A DNA stretch of 64,000 nucleotides from Burkholderia sp. Ax-1719 (GTDB lineage: Bacteria; Pseudomonadota; Gammaproteobacteria; Burkholderiales; Burkholderiaceae): contig NZ_VWWJ01000001.1 of the NCBI RefSeq assembly GCF_011753055.1, positions 186,001-250,000 of the forward strand, in the 5' to 3' direction. Position 1 is the first letter of the stretch. The number at the start of each line of letters is the position of its first letter. Positions 44,599 through 57,730 of this stretch are shown one piece after another. The notes beneath the pieces are model-generated. The model saw only the letters and a program-made list of their open reading frames with translations. It was not told the origin of the DNA and did no database searches. The position numbers and the translations under genes were made by a program.

Positions 44599-46713
44599 TC
44601 AGCCGCCCAGCGCCGGATCGCTATAGCTCGGGTGGCCCGTTTCGACGTGACCCGCAATGCGGCGCACGAAGGTCGAATCGCTATCGACGGTGATCGTCAG
44701 GTCATACCAGCCGTAGGCGTTGCGCAGGTCCAGATAGAGCTGCTCGGTGTCGCCGCCGCGCACCGTGCGCTGGATCTTCGTGCCCGGGTCGTAGGCATTG
44801 ACGATCGTGAACTGGCAACGCGCGCCGCCGACGTTTTCAAGGCGCAATTGCAGATTGCCGTTCGCCACGTCGTAGCCTTCGGCCACTTCGGGACGCGCCG
44901 TCTCGCCGTGGCTGAACCAGCCCGTCTGCGTCTGCTTGCCCGCGAAGCGGCGCAGGAAACCGTTCGGACCATGCACCGTGAAATCGTACGCGCCCGTGGC
45001 GCCGATCGTCAGCTGATCTTCAAGTCGCTTGCCCGCTTCGACCGTGTAGGTCAGCGGCGCAGCCGCGCTGCCCGTCGCATAGACCAGGAACACCGCGCCC
45101 GCGCGCCCCGTGTTGATGAAGTGCGCCTTCGCCTTGCCCGTCGACGCGTTCGCATTGAAGCGCACGAACAGCTCATAGGGCAGCGCACGCGCGAGACGCA
45201 CGCCGCTCTCCTGCTTCGGCACGCTGCCGACCAGCGGCGGCACCGGCACGTAGTCGGGATGCCGCAGCTTGTCGGGCGGCGCGTAGCCCGTCGTCGAAGG
45301 CAGCGTCGGCAGCGCGGCGTTGGGCGTGGCGAAGTTGAACGCAGAGGTCAGATCACCGCACACGGCGCGACGCCACGGCGTGATGTTCGGTTCGGCCAGA
45401 TCGTGATGCGAGCCAAAGCGCTTTTCGATGAAGCGGATCACCGACGTGTGATCGAAGGTCTCCGAGCACACCCAGCCGCCGCGCGACCAGGGCGACACCA
45501 CCATCATCGGCACACGCGGTCCAAGCCCATACGGTCCCGATGCGTATTTGCTGCTGCCCGGGAAAATTTCGTTGGTGGTGTCGACCGTCGACAGACCGTT
45601 CGCGCTCGATGCGGGCGGAAACGGCGGCGCAAGGTGATCGAAGAAGCCGTCGTTCTCGTCGTAGTTCACCAGCAGGACGGTCTTGCTCCACAGGTCCGGG
45701 TTCGACGTGAGGATCTGCAGCACCTGATCGACATACCACGCGCCGTAGTTCGCCGGCCAGTTCGGATGTTCCGAATAGGCTTCGGGCGCGACGATCCACG
45801 ACACCTGCGGCAGCGTGTTGTTCGCCACGTCCTGTTTGAGCACGTCGAAATAGCCGCCGCCCGCGAGCACGTTGGTGCCCGTGCGAGCGCGGTCATAGAG
45901 CGGGTTGCCCGGCTGCGCGTTCTGATATTGATGGAAGTAAAGCAGCGAGTTGTCGCCGTAATTGCCGATGTACGGATTGTCGCCCGTCCAGCCCCACGAG
46001 CCCTTGGCGTCCAGACCTTCGCCGATGTCCTGGTAGATCTTCCACGAAATGCCCGCGTTCTGCAGCACTTCGGGATAGGTGGACCAGCCGTAGCCCGCTT
46101 CCGCGTTGTCGACCACCGGGCCGCCGCCGCTGCCGTCGTTACCGACCCAGCCGGTCCACATGTAGTAGCGGTTCGGGTCCGTCGAGGTCAGCGTCGAGCA
46201 GTGATAGGCGTCGCAGATCGTGAACGCGTCGGCGAGCTGGTAGTGGAACGGGATGTCGTCGCGCGTGAGGTACGCCATCGTCGTCGTGCCCTTGGCGGGC
46301 ACCCACTGGTCATAGCGGCCGCCGTTCCAGGCGGCGTGCGTGGTCGGCCAGTCGTGCGGCAGATCCTGGATGAACTGCAGGCCCAGGTTGGCGGCCGTCG
46401 GATGAAACGGCAGCACTTCGCCAATGCCCGCCGCGAGCGGCTGGTTCCACACCGGCTTGCCGGTGGGCAGCGTGATAGTGCGCGTGTCGCCAAATCCGCG
46501 CACGCCGCGCAGCGTGCCGAAGTAATGGTCGAACGAGCGGTTTTCCTGCATCAGGATGACGATGTGCTCGACGTCCTGGATGCTGCCCGTGCGATTGTTC
46601 GCAGGGATCGCAAGCGCGTTGCGGATGCCTTGCGGCAGCATCGTCAGGGCGGTGGCCGAACCGGCGCTCATCGCGGCGGTGCGGAGAAAGTCACGGCGGC
46701 TTCTCGAAGTCAT
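44599..46713 (-). CDS. Phosphocholine-specific phospholipase C, Tat-exported
   Basis: A 704-residue secreted phospholipase. Residues 1-35 form a twin-arginine signal (SRRDFLRTAA). The phosphoesterase core starts VEHIVILMQENRSFDHYFGTLRGVRGFGD, where the Glu/Asn/His cluster binds metal and substrate, and continues with HDEN-like NYDENDGFFDH. The C-terminal 200 residues hold the two DUF756 beta domains typical of PlcN/PlcH. It should hydrolyse phosphatidylcholine or related lipids, for phosphate or choline scavenging. The frame runs far upstream to 47121, but ATG 46713 starts the Tat signal. A strong terminator follows. Confidence 0.92.
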   Translation of the reverse strand: MTSRSRRDFLRTAAMSAGSATALTMLPQGIRNALAIPANNRTGSIQDVEHIVILMQENRSFDHYFGTLRGVRGFGDTRTITLPTGKPVWNQPLAAGIGEVLPFHPTAANLGLQFIQDLPHDWPTTHAAWNGGRYDQWVPAKGTTTMAYLTRDDIPFHYQLADAFTICDAYHCSTLTSTDPNRYYMWTGWVGNDGSGGGPVVDNAEAGYGWSTYPEVLQNAGISWKIYQDIGEGLDAKGSWGWTGDNPYIGNYGDNSLLYFHQYQNAQPGNPLYDRARTGTNVLAGGGYFDVLKQDVANNTLPQVSWIVAPEAYSEHPNWPANYGAWYVDQVLQILTSNPDLWSKTVLLVNYDENDGFFDHLAPPFPPASSANGLSTVDTTNEIFPGSSKYASGPYGLGPRVPMMVVSPWSRGGWVCSETFDHTSVIRFIEKRFGSHHDLAEPNITPWRRAVCGDLTSAFNFATPNAALPTLPSTTGYAPPDKLRHPDYVPVPPLVGSVPKQESGVRLARALPYELFVRFNANASTGKAKAHFINTGRAGAVFLVYATGSAAAPLTYTVEAGKRLEDQLTIGATGAYDFTVHGPNGFLRRFAGKQTQTGWFSHGETARPEVAEGYDVANGNLQLRLENVGGARCQFTIVNAYDPGTKIQRTVRGGDTEQLYLDLRNAYGWYDLTITVDSDSTFVRRIAGHVETGHPSYSDPALGG

Positions 46714-46813
46714 GTTGTGGTTTCCATCTTCAGGTTGAGAAAGCACGCGCGACGCCGCGCCGTCACGAGCGACGGCAGGCGGCGCGGGTCGCGCGGCCGG
46801 GTGCAGTCCGTTG

Positions 46814-47272
46814 TCAATCGGCGGTGTGAATCTCGGGTGGGGCGAGCGGCGCGTTGCTGGTTGCGGTGTTGGCGACATCCGCGCCGCTGTTGATGCTGTC
46901 CGCACTGCTCGCGCCGTCGGGTGAGGCTGGCGCGCGAGCGGGCGAGCGAATGGCTTGCACGCCGATGGCGGCGCTGCCGTTCGCACTGTCCAGGGAAGTC
47001 GATGAGGTTGAAACCGTGTCCGCAAGCGGTGCCGCGCCCTGCTGCGGGGCGGGTGGTGCCGCAATGGCAGGCGCGGGTTGCGTTTGTGCGAGTTCACGCG
47101 CGGCGCTCGTGGTGAGCGCAACGCGTGCGTCGTCGGCGCGATCGCTGCATGCGCTTGTCGCGCACATCACCCATGCAGCCATGACGCTGCTGAGCAGAAC
47201 GCCGGGCAGGCTCAAACGTTTGCGCGGCACGCTCCGCATACGCGGGCGCGCCGGCACGAATTCGACCGTCAT
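46814..47272 (-). CDS. Small Ala/Ser-rich exported or membrane-anchored hypothetical protein
   Basis: A 152-residue protein without a recognisable domain. A basic start (RPRMRSVPRKR) leads into a hydrophobic stretch (LPGVLLSSVMAAWVMCATSAC) that could be a signal peptide or a lipoprotein anchor at the Cys. The rest is Pro/Ala/Ser/Asn-rich and disordered. It lies 100 bases upstream of the phospholipase gene on the same strand. Composition resembles its neighbours, so it could be real or a G+C-rich open frame; no function is proposed. Confidence 0.5.
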   Translation of the reverse strand: MTVEFVPARPRMRSVPRKRLSLPGVLLSSVMAAWVMCATSACSDRADDARVALTTSAARELAQTQPAPAIAAPPAPQQGAAPLADTVSTSSTSLDSANGSAAIGVQAIRSPARAPASPDGASSADSINSGADVANTATSNAPLAPPEIHTAD

Positions 47273-47542
47273 CGAAGTCTCCGAACAGATAGAGGCACAA
47301 CAACGGCTCGAGGAGGCGGCCCGAGCGTCGCCTTAACGCGGTGAAAGCAGCGGTAAGGCGCGATGGAGCATAACGAAAACGCTTTTAAGTTTTATGACGC
47401 GTGGCCGCGAGCGCTTTTAATTCGACCAGCCATAATGCTTTCAGATCGTAATAAAACTCGCGGCACGCCGCTTGCACGGGCAAACGCGCACAATGGAAAA
47501 GCACAACGCGAATATCCGTCCGTCAAAGCAAAGGGGGCGCCG

Positions 47543-48877
47543 ATGAAAAGCCAGGCAAGCAGCAAAACGAAAAGCAAACCGGCGACAAAGAACGACAAAC
47601 TCAGCAATAAACGCAATGAGAAAGAAAGCGCGCTGATGCTCGATTCAAAGGATGCGAAACTCGAATCCCGGCGCGCGAAGAAACTACCCAAGCCCGCGCA
47701 ACGCCAGGCGATCCTCACCGAACAGCGCCGCCTGAAAATGGCGCGCTCGCCGCATGCTTATGTGCGCGGTGCGACTGAGCAGTTTTACGAATGGATCGTC
47801 GAGGCCAACGGCGGTTCGCTGCCGCGCGGTCCCGCTGTGTGGATCTGCGGCGACTGCCATACGGGTAATCTCGGCCCCGTTGCGAATCAGGACGGCAAGG
47901 TCGAAATCCATATCCGCGATCTCGATCAGACCGTGATCGGCAATCCCGCGCACGATCTCATCCGGTTGGGGCTATCGCTTGCGACTGCGGCGCGCGGGTC
48001 GTCGCTTTCCGGGCTGACCATCGTGCATATGATGGAGGCGCTCGCGGCGGGGTATGAATCGGCGTTCGACACCAGGCGTAAAAAGCCCGAATTGCCCGAG
48101 CGGCCCGAGCCGGTTCATCTGGCGATGAAGCTCGCGGTGCGCCGTTCCTGGCGGCATCTCGCGGAAGAGCGCATCGAAGATCTCAAGCCGACGATTCCAC
48201 TTGGCAAGCGTTTCTGGCCGCTCACGCGCGAAGAAAGCAAGGCGATCACAGGACTCTTCGCCGACGAAGCGATTGCCAGCTTGCCCACGGGTCTGCGCGG
48301 GCGCAACGATTCTGGCGAAGTGGAAGTGCTGGACGCCGCGTACTGGGTGAAGGGCTGCAGCTCGCTTGGGCGCCTGCGCTACGCGGTGTTGCTGGACGTG
48401 GACGGCGGCGTGATCGAAGGCGACGATCTTTGCCTCATGGATATCAAGGAGGGCGTGAAAGCCGCCGCGCCGCGTTACGAAGATGCGTCCATGCCGCGCG
48501 ATAACGCCGAACGCGTGGTGGAAGGCGCGCGCCACCTGTCGCCCTTTCTGGGCGAGCGCATGCGCGCGGCGCGCCTGCTCGATCGTGCCGTCGTGATCCG
48601 CGAATTGCTGCCGCAGGATCTCAAGCTCGAAATCGACGAACTCGACAAGGACGACGCGCGCAAAGTGGCGTTCTATCTAGCCGCGGTAGTGGGCAAGGCG
48701 CACGCGCGGCAGATGGACCCGCCCACACGGCGTGGCTGGCTCGCGGAACTGCGGCGCAATCGCTCGAAGACGATCGATGCGCCGCTGTGGCTCTGGAACA
48801 GCGTGGTGCAACTCGCGAGCAGCCATGAGGCGGGGTATCTGGAACACTGCCGGCGTTTTGCCACCGGCGTGAACTAG
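47543..48877 (+). CDS. DUF2252 family protein
   Basis: A 444-residue protein of the DUF2252 family, which has a kinase-like fold. The N-terminal 45 residues are Lys/Ser-rich and likely disordered. Recognisable family blocks are SPHAYVRGATEQFYEW, VWICGDCHTGNLGPV and HIRDLDQTVIGNPAHDLIRLGLSL. The HTGN and RDLDQT blocks resemble the catalytic and metal loops of aminoglycoside-phosphotransferase-like enzymes. The reaction is unknown. ATG 47543 follows AAAGGGGG; the open frame begins 60 codons earlier. Its stop is one base from the stop of the convergent oxoprolinase gene. Confidence 0.85.
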   Translation: MKSQASSKTKSKPATKNDKLSNKRNEKESALMLDSKDAKLESRRAKKLPKPAQRQAILTEQRRLKMARSPHAYVRGATEQFYEWIVEANGGSLPRGPAVWICGDCHTGNLGPVANQDGKVEIHIRDLDQTVIGNPAHDLIRLGLSLATAARGSSLSGLTIVHMMEALAAGYESAFDTRRKKPELPERPEPVHLAMKLAVRRSWRHLAEERIEDLKPTIPLGKRFWPLTREESKAITGLFADEAIASLPTGLRGRNDSGEVEVLDAAYWVKGCSSLGRLRYAVLLDVDGGVIEGDDLCLMDIKEGVKAAAPRYEDASMPRDNAERVVEGARHLSPFLGERMRAARLLDRAVVIRELLPQDLKLEIDELDKDDARKVAFYLAAVVGKAHARQMDPPTRRGWLAELRRNRSKTIDAPLWLWNSVVQLASSHEAGYLEHCRRFATGVN

Positions 48878-48878
48878 C

Positions 48879-52517
<3,639 letters not shown>

Positions 52518-52587
52518 GGCGCGTTTTCTATAAGGATGACGAAATAATATCGATCGAAATAAGGCTCGCTCGTCGCGAGCCTTGAAA

Positions 52588-53886
52588 TCAGGTAGATTCG
52601 AGTTCGCGGCCGCGCGTTTCGGGCAGCGTCAGCGCGGCGACGATCAACACGCCGTAGGCGGCAACGGCGAAGATACCGATGCTCGTGCCCAGCCCGAACT
52701 GTTTGGACAGCGCACCGATCAACACGGGAAACAGCGCCCCGATCGCACGACCGACGTTGTAGCAGAAGCCCTGCCCCGAACCGCGCACGCGGGTGGGAAA
52801 GAGTTCGGTGAGGAATGCGCCCATGCCGGAAAAGATGCCGGAAGCGAAGAAGCCCAGCGGAAATCCCAGCCACAGCATCGAAGCGTTCGTCAGCGGCAGC
52901 GAGGTATAGGCGAATGCGATCGCCATCGACCCGACCGCGAACAGGATGAAGTTCGGCTTGCGGCCAAGACGGTCAGTGAGCCACGCACTCGACAGATAGC
53001 CGACGTAGGAACCGACAATGATCATCGCCAGGTAGCCGCCGGTGCCCATTACGGTGAGATGGCGTTCGGTTTTGAGAAAGGTCGGCAGCCAGGTGGTAAT
53101 CGCGTAGTAGCCGCCCTGAGCGCCCGTTGTCAGCAAGGCGGCACGCAAGGTCGTCGAGAGCAGCTTCGGCGCGAAGATCTCGGTAAAGCGCGGCGTATCG
53201 TTCGCCTCCTTTTGTGCGCTGCGCGTTTGCTCGAATACTTCGGGTTCCTTGACATATCGACGGATCACCAGAACCAGCAAGGCGGGCACGAGCCCGATCA
53301 GGAACAGCGCGCGCCATGCCATTTCCGGCGCCATGATCGAGAACAGCACGGCATAAAGCAGCGCAGCGATGCCCCAGCCAATCGCCCAGCCCGATTGCAC
53401 CAGGCCCACGGCCTTGCCGCGATCGCGCGCACGGATGACTTCGCCGATCAGCACGGCTCCGGCCGTCCATTCCCCGCCGAAGCCGAATCCCATCAGCGCA
53501 CGCGCGGCGAGCAACTGATGGTAGTTTTGCGCAAGGCCGCAAAGCCCCGTGAAAAGCGCGAACCAGAGCACGGTCAATTGCAGCGTGCGCACACGGCCAA
53601 TGCGGTCGGAGAGAATGCCCGCGATCCAGCCGCCCAGCGCCGACGAAAGGAGCGTCATGGTGCCGATAAAGCCGGCATCGCCCAGCGAAATGCCCCAGGT
53701 GGCGACCAGCGTGGGAATCACAAAGGACAGCATCTGCGTGTCCATGCCGTCGAGCATGTACCCGACTTTGCAACTCCAGAACGCGCGGCGTGCGCGAGGG
53801 CCCGCTTCTGCGTACCAGGAAAGCTGCGAACCGCTTTCTTCTGCGGCGGTCTCGCCCGCGCTGGCTGCGAATGTCTTGCTGTCCAT
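52588..53886 (-). CDS. MFS transporter (aromatic/organic acid:H+ symporter group)
   Basis: A 432-residue twelve-span inner-membrane carrier. It starts [36 protein letters not shown], with [11 protein letters not shown] in the first loop and [21 protein letters not shown] in TM4-5, typical of the SHS/AAHS symporters for organic acids. It lies 70 bases upstream of the oxoprolinase gene on the same strand and 49 bases downstream of the DUF1445 gene, so it probably imports the substrate of that pathway. Confidence 0.88.
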   Translation of the reverse strand: MDSKTFAASAGETAAEESGSQLSWYAEAGPRARRAFWSCKVGYMLDGMDTQMLSFVIPTLVATWGISLGDAGFIGTMTLLSSALGGWIAGILSDRIGRVRTLQLTVLWFALFTGLCGLAQNYHQLLAARALMGFGFGGEWTAGAVLIGEVIRARDRGKAVGLVQSGWAIGWGIAALLYAVLFSIMAPEMAWRALFLIGLVPALLVLVIRRYVKEPEVFEQTRSAQKEANDTPRFTEIFAPKLLSTTLRAALLTTGAQGGYYAITTWLPTFLKTERHLTVMGTGGYLAMIIVGSYVGYLSSAWLTDRLGRKPNFILFAVGSMAIAFAYTSLPLTNASMLWLGFPLGFFASGIFSGMGAFLTELFPTRVRGSGQGFCYNVGRAIGALFPVLIGALSKQFGLGTSIGIFAVAAYGVLIVAALTLPETRGRELEST

Positions 53887-53935
53887 CTGTCGCTCCTGTT
53901 GATAGACGCGTGGGGAATCTGTGGCGTCGTCTGGC

Positions 53936-54709
53936 CTAGAACACGGCCAGCGATGCGTTGGTGATATCGGTCATCAGCATGTGACCGGGGGCATGGGCAA
54001 TCGCGAGCGGTAGTTTTGCGGCCATCAACGCCGTTTGAGGCGTCACGCCGCAGGCCCAGTAGACCGGCAACTCGCCCGGCCGGATTGTCACGGCGTCACC
54101 AAACTCAGGCCGTGCAAGATCGGCGATACCGAGTTCCGCCGCCTCGCCGATATGCACGGGCGCGCCGTGCACGCCAGGAAAGCGGCTCGTGATCTGCACG
54201 GCGCGAATCGCATCGGCGCCGCGCAGCGGACGCATCGACACAACCAGTTCGCCGCCAAACGCTCCCGCGCGGCGGTTCGCGATCTGCGTGCGATACATCG
54301 GAACATTGCGGCCCTCCTCAACATGGCGCAGGCCGATGCCTTCCTTCGCGAGCATCTGCTCGAACGAGAACGAGCAGCCAATCGCGAAAACCACGAAATC
54401 GTCTTGCCACACGGCTTCGATCGATTCGACGCATTCACTTAGGATTCCGTCACGATAAACGTTATACGCGGGCACGTCGGTGCGAATGTCGATATCGCGG
54501 CCGAGCATCGGCACGCGGAAATCGCCCGGCTCGCTGACACCCAACAACGGGCACGCCTTCGGATTCGCATGACAAAAGCGCAGAAAGTCGTGCGCGAATG
54601 CGGCAGGCAGGATTGCCAGATTGGCTTGTGCGTAGTCGCCGCAATGGCCGGCGGTCGGTCCACGGAAATCGCCGTGTCGAACGGCCTGGCGGAATTCATA
54701 CGGAGTCAT
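53936..54709 (-). CDS. DUF1445 family protein (putative hydro-lyase / D-glutamate cyclase-like)
   Basis: A 257-residue member of DUF1445 (YcsI-like). It opens [34 protein letters not shown] and has [26 protein letters not shown] and the end [16 protein letters not shown], all family hallmarks. The mammalian D-glutamate cyclase, which converts D-glutamate to 5-oxo-D-proline, contains a related domain, and ycsI sits with 5-oxoprolinase genes in Bacillus. Here it leads an operon with an MFS carrier and a 5-oxoprolinase, so a step feeding 5-oxoproline is plausible but unproven. It is divergent from a LysR gene. Confidence 0.87.
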   Translation of the reverse strand: MTPYEFRQAVRHGDFRGPTAGHCGDYAQANLAILPAAFAHDFLRFCHANPKACPLLGVSEPGDFRVPMLGRDIDIRTDVPAYNVYRDGILSECVESIEAVWQDDFVVFAIGCSFSFEQMLAKEGIGLRHVEEGRNVPMYRTQIANRRAGAFGGELVVSMRPLRGADAIRAVQITSRFPGVHGAPVHIGEAAELGIADLARPEFGDAVTIRPGELPVYWACGVTPQTALMAAKLPLAIAHAPGHMLMTDITNASLAVF

Positions 54710-54927
54710 GGGTTGAGTCTGCTTCTATCGATGACGGAGGGTGGGTGCAATGGCAGCGAAATCGATGCGTTGCGAGTCGTTCGCTGTTTGACACAGCTTA
54801 GAAAAGAAGAAAATTTGACGCCAACTAGTTTTTTTAGCCGCTCACGAATAGAATTTCTTAACAAAACCACGGGTTTTCCCGAGTCACGTTGCTTTTTTTG
54901 AAGCGCTCGACACGCGCGCTGCCTGCC

Positions 54928-55860
54928 ATGAACACACGCTTTCTGGAGACCTTCGTCACGCTTGCGAAGCTGCGCAGCTTTCGCACCACTGCAAGCGCGC
55001 TACACGCCACGCCCGCGGCCATTTCGCAACGTTTGAAAGCACTCGAAGAAGAATTGCAGACCGTGCTGGTGGATCGCGAGAGCCGCGAATTCCGCCTCAC
55101 GCCGAATGGCGAATATCTGCTTGGCTATGCGAAGGCCGTGGTCGAGGCGACCCGTCAGTTGCAGGCTGCCGCGTCCAACGAAGGCGCAATGCGCGGCAAA
55201 CTCCGGCTGGGCGTGATCGAAACCGTCGTACATAGCTGGCTCGCGGACTATATGCGGCGTCTGGCGAACGACTATCCACAGCTGGAAGTCGAGCTTGCGG
55301 TGGACGTAAGCGTCGTGCTGCAACGACGCCTGATGGCTGGCGAACTCGATCTGATCGTACGTGTGGAAGGTAGTGATGAGGAGTCCGTAGTATGTGATGC
55401 ACTTGCAAATTATCCGGTGCATTGGATCGCGCGCGCCGGACTGCTGCCGCTTTCACGCAGCGGCCTGGCAAAGCGCGTATTGCGGCAGCCGATACTGACT
55501 TTCGGGCGCGGAACCGCGCCGCATCGCGCGCTGGAAGATATCGTCGGCAAGCTGGCGCTTGCGAACGGCGTGCCGCTCTCGGAGACGCGCATCACCGGTT
55601 CGCCGTCGATTTCGGTGATCGTCCAGCTCGTGCGCGACGGTTTTGGCGTGGCCGCGATTCCGCGCCTTTTTGTCGACGAACTCATCGCGCGGGGCGAAGT
55701 GGTCGAACTGCCCCTGCATCCGTCGCCGCCATCGATCGTGGTGTCGATGTCGCGGCGCAGCGACGCGCCGCTCTTTGTTCACGGCGCCGCCAACGCCGCG
55801 CGCGCCGCCTGCCACGATTACTGCGAACACGGCGATGCGCGGCTGATCGAGCGACTGTAG
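54928..55860 (+). CDS. LysR family transcriptional regulator
   Basis: A 310-residue LysR regulator with the N-terminal helix-turn-helix (RFLETFVTLAKLRSFRTTASALHATPAAISQRLKALEEELQTVL). ATG 54928 starts the domain; the frame opens 13 codons earlier. It is divergent from the DUF1445 gene with a 218-base, partly A+T-rich intergenic region, so it is the likely regulator of the DUF1445-MFS-oxoprolinase operon, with the pathway substrate as effector. Confidence 0.92.
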   Translation: MNTRFLETFVTLAKLRSFRTTASALHATPAAISQRLKALEEELQTVLVDRESREFRLTPNGEYLLGYAKAVVEATRQLQAAASNEGAMRGKLRLGVIETVVHSWLADYMRRLANDYPQLEVELAVDVSVVLQRRLMAGELDLIVRVEGSDEESVVCDALANYPVHWIARAGLLPLSRSGLAKRVLRQPILTFGRGTAPHRALEDIVGKLALANGVPLSETRITGSPSISVIVQLVRDGFGVAAIPRLFVDELIARGEVVELPLHPSPPSIVVSMSRRSDAPLFVHGAANAARAACHDYCEHGDARLIERL

Positions 55861-55959
55861 GGCTGGCGCGGGGTCGAAGAGGCTCGCTGATAAACTGGCG
55901 CGTCCGCGCGTGCAGGATATGCAGCGCTTTTTCTACCCTACTGCCTTGAAAGCATCCGC

Positions 55960-57042
55960 ATGATCGACCCGTCCGCCATCGCCCACGCACTCGCGAAAAA
56001 AGCAATCGTCGCGGACGACAGCCAGCAACGGGCGATCGACACACTTTGCGCGCTCCTCCAGGGTTCGCGCTCCGATGCAGCGCAGCGCGAACATCGCGGC
56101 GTCTACTGTCACGGCTTGCCTGGACGCGGCAAGAGTTTGATCGTTGACACACTTTTTGCGCTCGCGCCCTGCGCGAAGCGGCGCATCCATTTTCATCAGT
56201 TCATCCGCGACATCAACCGGCTGGTCGTGCAGGCGCCACGCAGCGAAGACCGGTTGGGCGATGTGTCGCGCGCATGGCTCGACGGCGTCGATCTGCTCTA
56301 CTTCGACGAATTCCATGTCCACGATATCGCCGACGCATTTCTGATCGGCCGCTTTCTGGAAACGGCGCTTGCGTGCGGCACGCGCATCGTGCTCACCTCG
56401 AATTACGCACCGCGCAATCTGCTGCCAGATCCCGAATTTCACGAACGCTTCGAGCCGACCATCGCCCGCATCGAACGGCATTTCGACATCGTCAACTTCG
56501 ACGGTCCGCGCGACTACCGCGAAAACTGTGTCGACTCGACACAACTTCGCTACTTCTCGCCGCTCGACGACACACGCGAAGCGCTCTGGACGATCTTCGC
56601 GCAATACGAAGCGCAGGCTGCCATCCATCCCGCCGATGTCGAAGTGGCCGGGCGCTCGCTACCGGTTACGGCGGCAGGCAAGCAATTGGTATGGGTGGAT
56701 TTCGACGCGCTGTGCGGCACGCCCCGCTCGCATCTGGACTATCTTGCGCTGGCCGAGCGTTGGCGCGGCGTGATTCTCGACCGCGTCGAAACCCCGATGC
56801 TCCAGCGGCGCGATGTGCTCCAGCGCTTCGTCTGGTTGATCGATATTCTTTACGACCGCAGGCACGCGCTGTTCATCGCGTCGGACCGGCCGGTGCGCGC
56901 AGCGCTCGAAGGACTCGACACAGCGCACGATGTGTCGCGCACCACCAGTCGGCTCGCGGAAATGCAATCGGGCGCTTACGCGATTGAACTCGAACCGGCG
57001 CATGGCGTTGCGAACGCTTCCTCTTCAGTTCCCGCTCGCTAA
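55960..57042 (+). CDS. zapE: Cell division ATPase ZapE (AFG1 family)
   Basis: A 360-residue AAA-type ATPase. Walker A is GLPGRGKS at 52-59 and Walker B LLYFDEFHVHDIADAFLIGRFLE with Asp116-Glu117. It has an Arg-rich sensor region and the late RDVLQRFVWLIDILYDRRHALFIASD. In Escherichia coli ZapE binds FtsZ and is needed for division under stress. Codons 190-195 contain a perfect copy of the ParB-site palindrome at 56528-56542, encoding CVDST. A hairpin terminator follows the stop. Confidence 0.93.
   Translation: MIDPSAIAHALAKKAIVADDSQQRAIDTLCALLQGSRSDAAQREHRGVYCHGLPGRGKSLIVDTLFALAPCAKRRIHFHQFIRDINRLVVQAPRSEDRLGDVSRAWLDGVDLLYFDEFHVHDIADAFLIGRFLETALACGTRIVLTSNYAPRNLLPDPEFHERFEPTIARIERHFDIVNFDGPRDYRENCVDSTQLRYFSPLDDTREALWTIFAQYEAQAAIHPADVEVAGRSLPVTAAGKQLVWVDFDALCGTPRSHLDYLALAERWRGVILDRVETPMLQRRDVLQRFVWLIDILYDRRHALFIASDRPVRAALEGLDTAHDVSRTTSRLAEMQSGAYAIELEPAHGVANASSSVPAR
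56528..56542. promoter_or_regulatory. parS: ParB-site-like palindrome inside zapE
   Basis: GTGTCGACTCGACAC, a perfect match to the palindrome repeated downstream of parB, lies inside the zapE coding region. Extended with T and A on the two sides, as in most other copies. It is about 2.2 kb from the next copy. Confidence 0.6.
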
Positions 57043-57053
57043 ACTCCCCCGTT

Positions 57054-57076
57054 AGCGTGTCGCGCGCCGACACGCT
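57054..57076 (+). terminator. Hairpin after zapE
   Basis: A 9-bp stem (AGCGTGTCG with CGACACGCT) with a 5-base loop, followed by a pyrimidine-rich stretch with TCTTCTTTC. It begins 12 bases after the zapE stop. Confidence 0.6.
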
Positions 57077-57139
57077 CCGCGTCTTCTTTCCAACTGTTGT
57101 ACAGTCCCTCGCACCCTGACACGAAGGACGAACAACACG

Positions 57140-57730
57140 ATGGATACCCTCTCCCGTTTCAAACCAGTTGCGCTCGAACACGCGAGCCGCCTCATCAATC
57201 ACGGCCCGACTGTGCTGATCACGAGCTCCGATGGCATGCGTCACAACGTGATGGCTGCGGCCTGGTCGATGCCCGTCGAATTCACGCCACCGCGCATTGC
57301 CGTTGTGATTGACAAGAAAACTTTCACGCGTGAATTGATTCATGCGAGCGGCACTTTCGGCATCTGCGTGCCGGGTGCGGCGGCGATGGATCTGACTTTT
57401 GCCGTTGGGAGCGTTAGCGGACGTGACGGCGATAAATTCGCTCAGTTTGATATCGACCCGGTGAAAGGGCCGGTGCTCGGCTTACCGCTGTTGGAGCAGG
57501 GCATCGCAGCCTGGATGGAATGCAAGCTCATCCCCGAGAAACATACTGAAGACGCTTACGACACGTGTTTTTGTGAGGTTGTGTCGGCAGCGGCTGATCC
57601 GCGAGTTTTTAGCGGCGGCCACTGGGTATTTGACGACAGCAATCGCGATCTGCACACGATTCATCATCTGGGGGCGGGGAATTTTGCTCTCGCCAGTGAT
57701 GCTGTAAAGGCGAAGACGCTTGCTGGGTAA
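57140..57730 (+). CDS. Flavin reductase domain protein
   Basis: A 196-residue FMN-binding split-barrel protein of the flavin reductase-like group: GPTVLITSSDGMRHNVMAAAWSMPVEFTPPRIAVVIDKKTFTRELIHASGTFGICVPG, with a late HWVFDDSNRDLHTIHHLGAGNF. It should bind FMN and may act as a flavin reductase or a partner of a monooxygenase. No monooxygenase gene is next to it. The 3' half is less G+C-rich than the neighbours, marking the transition into the non-coding partition region. Confidence 0.88.
   Translation: MDTLSRFKPVALEHASRLINHGPTVLITSSDGMRHNVMAAAWSMPVEFTPPRIAVVIDKKTFTRELIHASGTFGICVPGAAAMDLTFAVGSVSGRDGDKFAQFDIDPVKGPVLGLPLLEQGIAAWMECKLIPEKHTEDAYDTCFCEVVSAAADPRVFSGGHWVFDDSNRDLHTIHHLGAGNFALASDAVKAKTLAG

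Noticed and set aside
44518..46893. A 791-residue plus-strand open frame antisense to the phospholipase gene
   Set aside because: Arg/Ala-rich low-complexity translation without a domain; typical high-G+C shadow of the phospholipase gene.
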